The translations under genes were made by a program, and so were the position numbers. The notes beneath the pieces were generated by a model that did no database searches, was not told the DNA's origin, and worked only from the letters and a program-made list of their open reading frames with translations. A stretch of 64,000 bases of DNA from Margaritifera margaritifera (lineage: Eukaryota; Mollusca; Bivalvia; Unionida; Margaritiferidae): contig JAQPZY010001414.1 of assembly GCA_029931535.1 (NCBI GenBank), positions 1,938,001 through 2,002,000 of the forward strand, written 5' to 3'. This document shows, piece after piece, positions 61,506-64,000 of this stretch. Numbering within the stretch: position 1 is the stretch's first letter; the number at the start of each line of letters is the position of its first letter.

Positions 61506-61772
61506 CTTACGGTCACATTTAATCAGTTTTATCAATTTTTCTAATCTCTTATCAATTTGAAATTTCGTGTACAAGGTGTACATATATTTTCCGAAAATAA
61601 TGAATAAATTATGGTTTAAGTAACCCATTCAATTTTTGTGATCTTAATCAGATATTATCAAGTTATCTTGCGATTCGGTGGGTACGTGATCATATTTGTA
61701 TTGAATTTAAGTTATACTCAAAACGGTTTTCAAGCCAAAATGAAAACCAATTGGCATTTGATAAACTCCTTT

Positions 61773-61788
61773 AGTCCTTAGAAGGACT
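61773..61788. terminator. Short perfect hairpin just after the gene 61797 stop
   Basis: agtcctt/aaggact with a 2-nt centre, 9 nt beyond the stop. It is not a histone-type signal and no downstream purine element follows. Confidence 0.3.
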
Positions 61789-61796
61789 GATGGGCT

Positions 61797-62438
61797 TCAA
61801 TTGAGCCGCTGAAGGAAAAACGACTTCAGGTGGTCCGGCAGGACTAGCGTGAGCGTCCGTCTAATACGCTCTTTCTGGCTGCTCGGATCTATGAAGTCTG
61901 CCATGTCGAATTCTCTCATGGATGTGTCAAATGTAAAAATTTCGGTCTCGAGTCCGTGATATGCTGCCAGGTGGTTACAAATAGACGCAGCTAACGTTGC
62001 TGGGCAGTCGGCAAACTCTTTCCCCCATTGTTGTAGAGTCTCGGCTGCTTTTTTGGCCCGTGTTCTGCTAACTTTAGATTGTCTACCACCAAGCAGAATT
62101 TGATGTTTCGCTTGAATGACCATTCTGAACTCTTCGATGAATTTTTTGGCTGCATTCTTATTGAGCCATAAGTCATTTATCCCCATTTCGTATGATTTGT
62201 TGTATAAATATTGTCCACCTTGCTTCCTCAACACGGCTTCACTCAATTCCGGCGGCGGGATCGGTTGTGGGGTGGGTGGGGGTAACGTGTACGTCTATTG
62301 TTCTTGTAACCATTGTCGTACTTCTGCCAAACGTACACTTTTCAATTTACTTTCGGCAGCCCGATACAGTTTTTGAACTCCTCCGTAACCATCAGCATGG
62401 GCAGGATTGTGGTATAGGCTAGCTAAAAGTTTCTCCAT
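61797..62438 (-). pseudogene. Element 2 gene with an integrase-N-terminus-like domain and one in-frame TAG
   Basis: The ATG at 62438 overlaps the end of the upstream gene's region by a few bases' distance. The first 47 codons give YHNPAHADGYGGVQKLYRAA and EVRQWLQEQ, then TAG (62295-62297), then TYTLPPP in the same frame. The order YxxP...G.G.L.(K/R)A...V..WL..Q..YTL is the N-terminal module seen in Polinton integrases and related virion proteins. What follows is not a DDE integrase core but a helical 150-residue region (FIEEFRMVIQAKHQILLGGR, MADFIDPSSQKERIRR). The stop interrupts a conserved motif, so it is a recent nonsense mutation or, less likely, readthrough. Confidence 0.5.
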
Positions 62439-62452
62439 ATTTTTGTTGCTCC

Positions 62453-63039
62453 TCAATAAGTCAACCAAGTACCAAAGCTCTTTTCTTCGTGTGGTATCTT
62501 TTTGGATTGCAATGCTTTACGTGTCCGACAAGCCACTGGTGTAAAGGAGGATGTCTGAACAGGGGTCATCGGTTCTGTTTTGACTTCTGTCTTCACTTCT
62601 TTCTCTTTCTCTTCTGATGGTAAAGGGGTGGACATCATCTTTTTCATCCAACCCGGTGTGGCTAACTTTCGTATTTTCTTAGGGGTGAAGTTTGTAACTC
62701 TTCTTCTTTTTCTTCTTTCACTGTCATCCCCGTGGCGGTGTTTGCTGTTTTAGTGGTGACTTTAGGTTCGCTTTTCATCAGAGCATTGAAATCTCTCAGA
62801 GTGGGTTTAGCTGTTTCGTCTAAAGCTTTCTGGTGAACGAGTTGCAGACGTTGCAAGAGTTGACCGTACCGTTGCGATTTTTCTGTTTCTGACACATCGT
62901 TTCGATCCATCAGCGATTGTAATTCTTGTTGTAACTGTGACATCTCGTGGAGATTGGGATTGGGAGCTAACTTTTCGTCGATCACTTTGACCACAGAAGA
63001 AGAAGAGGCAGACGAGGTAGAGGAAGAAGATGTAGCCAT
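62453..63039 (-). pseudogene. Element 2 helical virion-protein-like gene, one frameshift
   Basis: The ATG at 63039 (ATSSSSTSSASSSS) is preferred over upstream in-frame starts because the Ser-rich start follows AT-rich non-coding text. A helical segment (LQQELQSLMDRNDVSETEKS, QLLQRLQLVHQKAL) resembles the (L.D..L....K...Y...LQRYL) protein found next to capsid genes in Polinton-like elements. The frame ends at 62662, while the next frame over carries KIRKLATPGWMKKM and continues to 62453, so a one-base change near 62670-62700 splits the gene. Function unknown. Confidence 0.45.
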
Positions 63040-63069
63040 GACTGAGGTAGGAAGAATTTGGAGAAGAAT

Positions 63070-63218
63070 ACGAAAGACACAAGACATTTTATACGTTTCA
63101 TACACGTTTAATGTTTTTTCAAAAAATGTCAACACAACAAACAAAAACATATCTACAAGTCATGAAGGACGAAAACGCATGCAGCAAAAATGGTGAGGTA
63201 CAACAATAAGGCTACCAC
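63070..63218. other. Intergenic sequence of element 2
   Basis: AT-rich spacer with no recognised signal between the genes at 63039 and 63219. Confidence 0.4.
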
Positions 63219-63445
63219 TTAAAGAATCAAAGTTCTGTATAAACAAGTCAATGTACAACAAGAACGACAGATTGGATGAATAGGTGTCCTACGAATAGAG
63301 TGCACATGCACTGGTGGTATTCTGGTCCCTGTGTTGGTGGAAGAATGAAATGTCTCTGACGGAAAGGGGGTTTGTTCCTCAGGTGTTTCTATTTGGACGA
63401 CCGTGTAGTCTTCTTTTTCTTCTTCTTGAGGTGCGAGTGTCATGG
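63219..63445 (-). CDS. Short ORF of element 2, possibly the 3' half of a split gene
   Basis: A frame starting MTLAPQEEEKEDYTVVQ (ATG near 63443) and ending with a Cys-rich tail (ICRSCCTLTCLYRTLIL). The same frame is open upstream to 63674, overlapping the 63484-63750 ORF in another frame, so the two could be one gene with a frameshift near 63490. No family recognised. Confidence 0.35.
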
Positions 63446-63483
63446 TGAACTTGGGTTCCAAATTCACTTTTGGTCTTGGAAAA

Positions 63484-63750
63484 TTAGTGACGCGCCAGGT
63501 CCTTGGCATACTGTGCCACTTCTTGTAGCCAAGCATCGGAACCAATAATTTTCCAGTCACGTACATCTTTCCAATCGTAAAGTTGCTGGTGTAACCAACT
63601 AGCGATGCACACTTCTTGAAATGTATGAAGGGTAGATAAAGTTTGACTAATGTCTTCTTCACACGGAGGTACACAACTCGTGTTTATCACGAGTCTCAAC
63701 ACTTTGAGTACAATTTGTCTTTCGTGTGCCGATAAAGCGTGAATGGTCAT
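63484..63750 (-). CDS. 88-codon helical ORF of element 2
   Basis: The ATG at 63750 opens MTIHALSAHERQIVLKVLRL and the frame ends YAKDLARH. Near the end LYDWKDVRDWKIIGSDAWLQ has tryptophans around a glycine, faintly like the W..x.GGW of a Bcl-2 BH2 motif. It overlaps the 63659-64000 ORF in another frame. The resemblance is weak and the role unknown. Confidence 0.4.
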   Translation of the reverse strand: MTIHALSAHERQIVLKVLRLVINTSCVPPCEEDISQTLSTLHTFQEVCIASWLHQQLYDWKDVRDWKIIGSDAWLQEVAQYAKDLARH

Positions 63751-64000
63751 GTTTTTGGTGGTATATACCGTTCATCCCAGTAGTCAAGCACCAACACTGT
63801 TCCTCCAAAATATTCCACAACGAATGTCCTGGAAAACGAAATCCAAGAAAAGTAGTCACTAACACACACACGGCATAGCGTCCAAAATTCAATGGAAACA
63901 GTTCCTGTATCAGCTGTCTATAATCCTCTAAGGTCTGAACACGATCGTTGACTTCCTTCCACGGAATACGTTTCACAAGTGAAGACCACGGTCCTGGCAT
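63659..64000 (-). CDS. ORF of element 2 at the window edge (partial)
   Basis: The frame begins with an ATG at the last base of the window (MPGPWSSLVKRIPWKEV) and may extend further. DYRQLIQELFPLNFGRYAV followed by the hydrophobic CVLVTTFLGF has a vague likeness to a Bcl-2 BH1 segment (NWGR plus hydrophobic helix). The part after codon 75 is probably out of the true frame. Low confidence as to family. Confidence 0.35.
   Translation of the reverse strand: MPGPWSSLVKRIPWKEVNDRVQTLEDYRQLIQELFPLNFGRYAVCVLVTTFLGFRFPGHSLWNILEEQCWCLTTGMNGIYHQKHDHSRFIGTRKTNCTQSVETRDKHELCTSV

Noticed and set aside
61797..62438. Tobacco-mosaic-type stop readthrough at the TAG
   Set aside because: The bases after the stop (ACGTAC) do not match the CARYYA readthrough context. 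A point mutation is simpler.

Overview
This looks like 64 kb of animal genomic DNA, most likely from a mollusc. It is AT-rich and full of (TA)n, (CT)n and minisatellite arrays, tRNA-derived SINEs, decayed non-LTR and Penelope-like retrotransposons, and small spliced exons. The species cannot be named from the sequence alone.

Host genes. (1) A minus-strand gene enters from the left edge. It has a VWC-like cysteine-rich exon (39-153), a Pro/Gly-rich exon (762-869) and two in-phase microexons of 24 and 27 bp (1836-1859, 4007-4033). (2) A plus-strand secreted M12B/ADAM-ADAMTS-type metalloprotease starts at 16100 with a signal peptide. It can be followed through nine exons (16100-54514) whose splice phases all agree. 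The catalytic HExxH exon is not visible and probably lies further right. Its second intron is 21.5 kb long.

Virus-like DNA. That intron holds a decayed Polinton/adintovirus-like element (called element 1, about 24.8-37.54 kb). It contains relics of capsid-type genes (24.8-28.2 kb), an IAP-like BIR gene (30.45-31.1 kb), a protein-primed family-B DNA polymerase with all exonuclease and polymerase motifs but at least eight lesions (31.1-35.25 kb), a CCHC zinc-knuckle gene, a coiled-coil gene and a small basic gene. It ends at 37543 in ...ACTACT. A second, related element (element 2) begins at 57787 with AGTAGT and runs off the right edge. It carries at least six minus-strand genes and a 450-bp palindrome-rich repeat placed upstream of two of them.

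Most notable observation. Four genes in the two elements (stops near 36163, 37231, 58069 and 60440) are followed 13-25 nt later by a replication-dependent-histone-type mRNA 3' end. Each has a GGCCCTTTTCAGGGCC-like stem-loop in the usual CCAAC...ACC context and a purine-rich CAAGAAAAGA-like downstream element at the usual distance. The proteins are not histones. One pair (36163-36792 minus, 36998-37231 plus) is even arranged like a divergent histone gene pair, with CCAAT and TATA boxes between the genes and a stem-loop at each outer end. I know of no description of this for Polinton-like elements. It suggests that they express some genes as non-polyadenylated, S-phase-linked, SLBP-dependent mRNAs.

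The remaining sequence is intronic or intergenic: simple repeats, minisatellites, foldback elements and retrotransposon relics. Stretches where nothing was recognised are stated as such.
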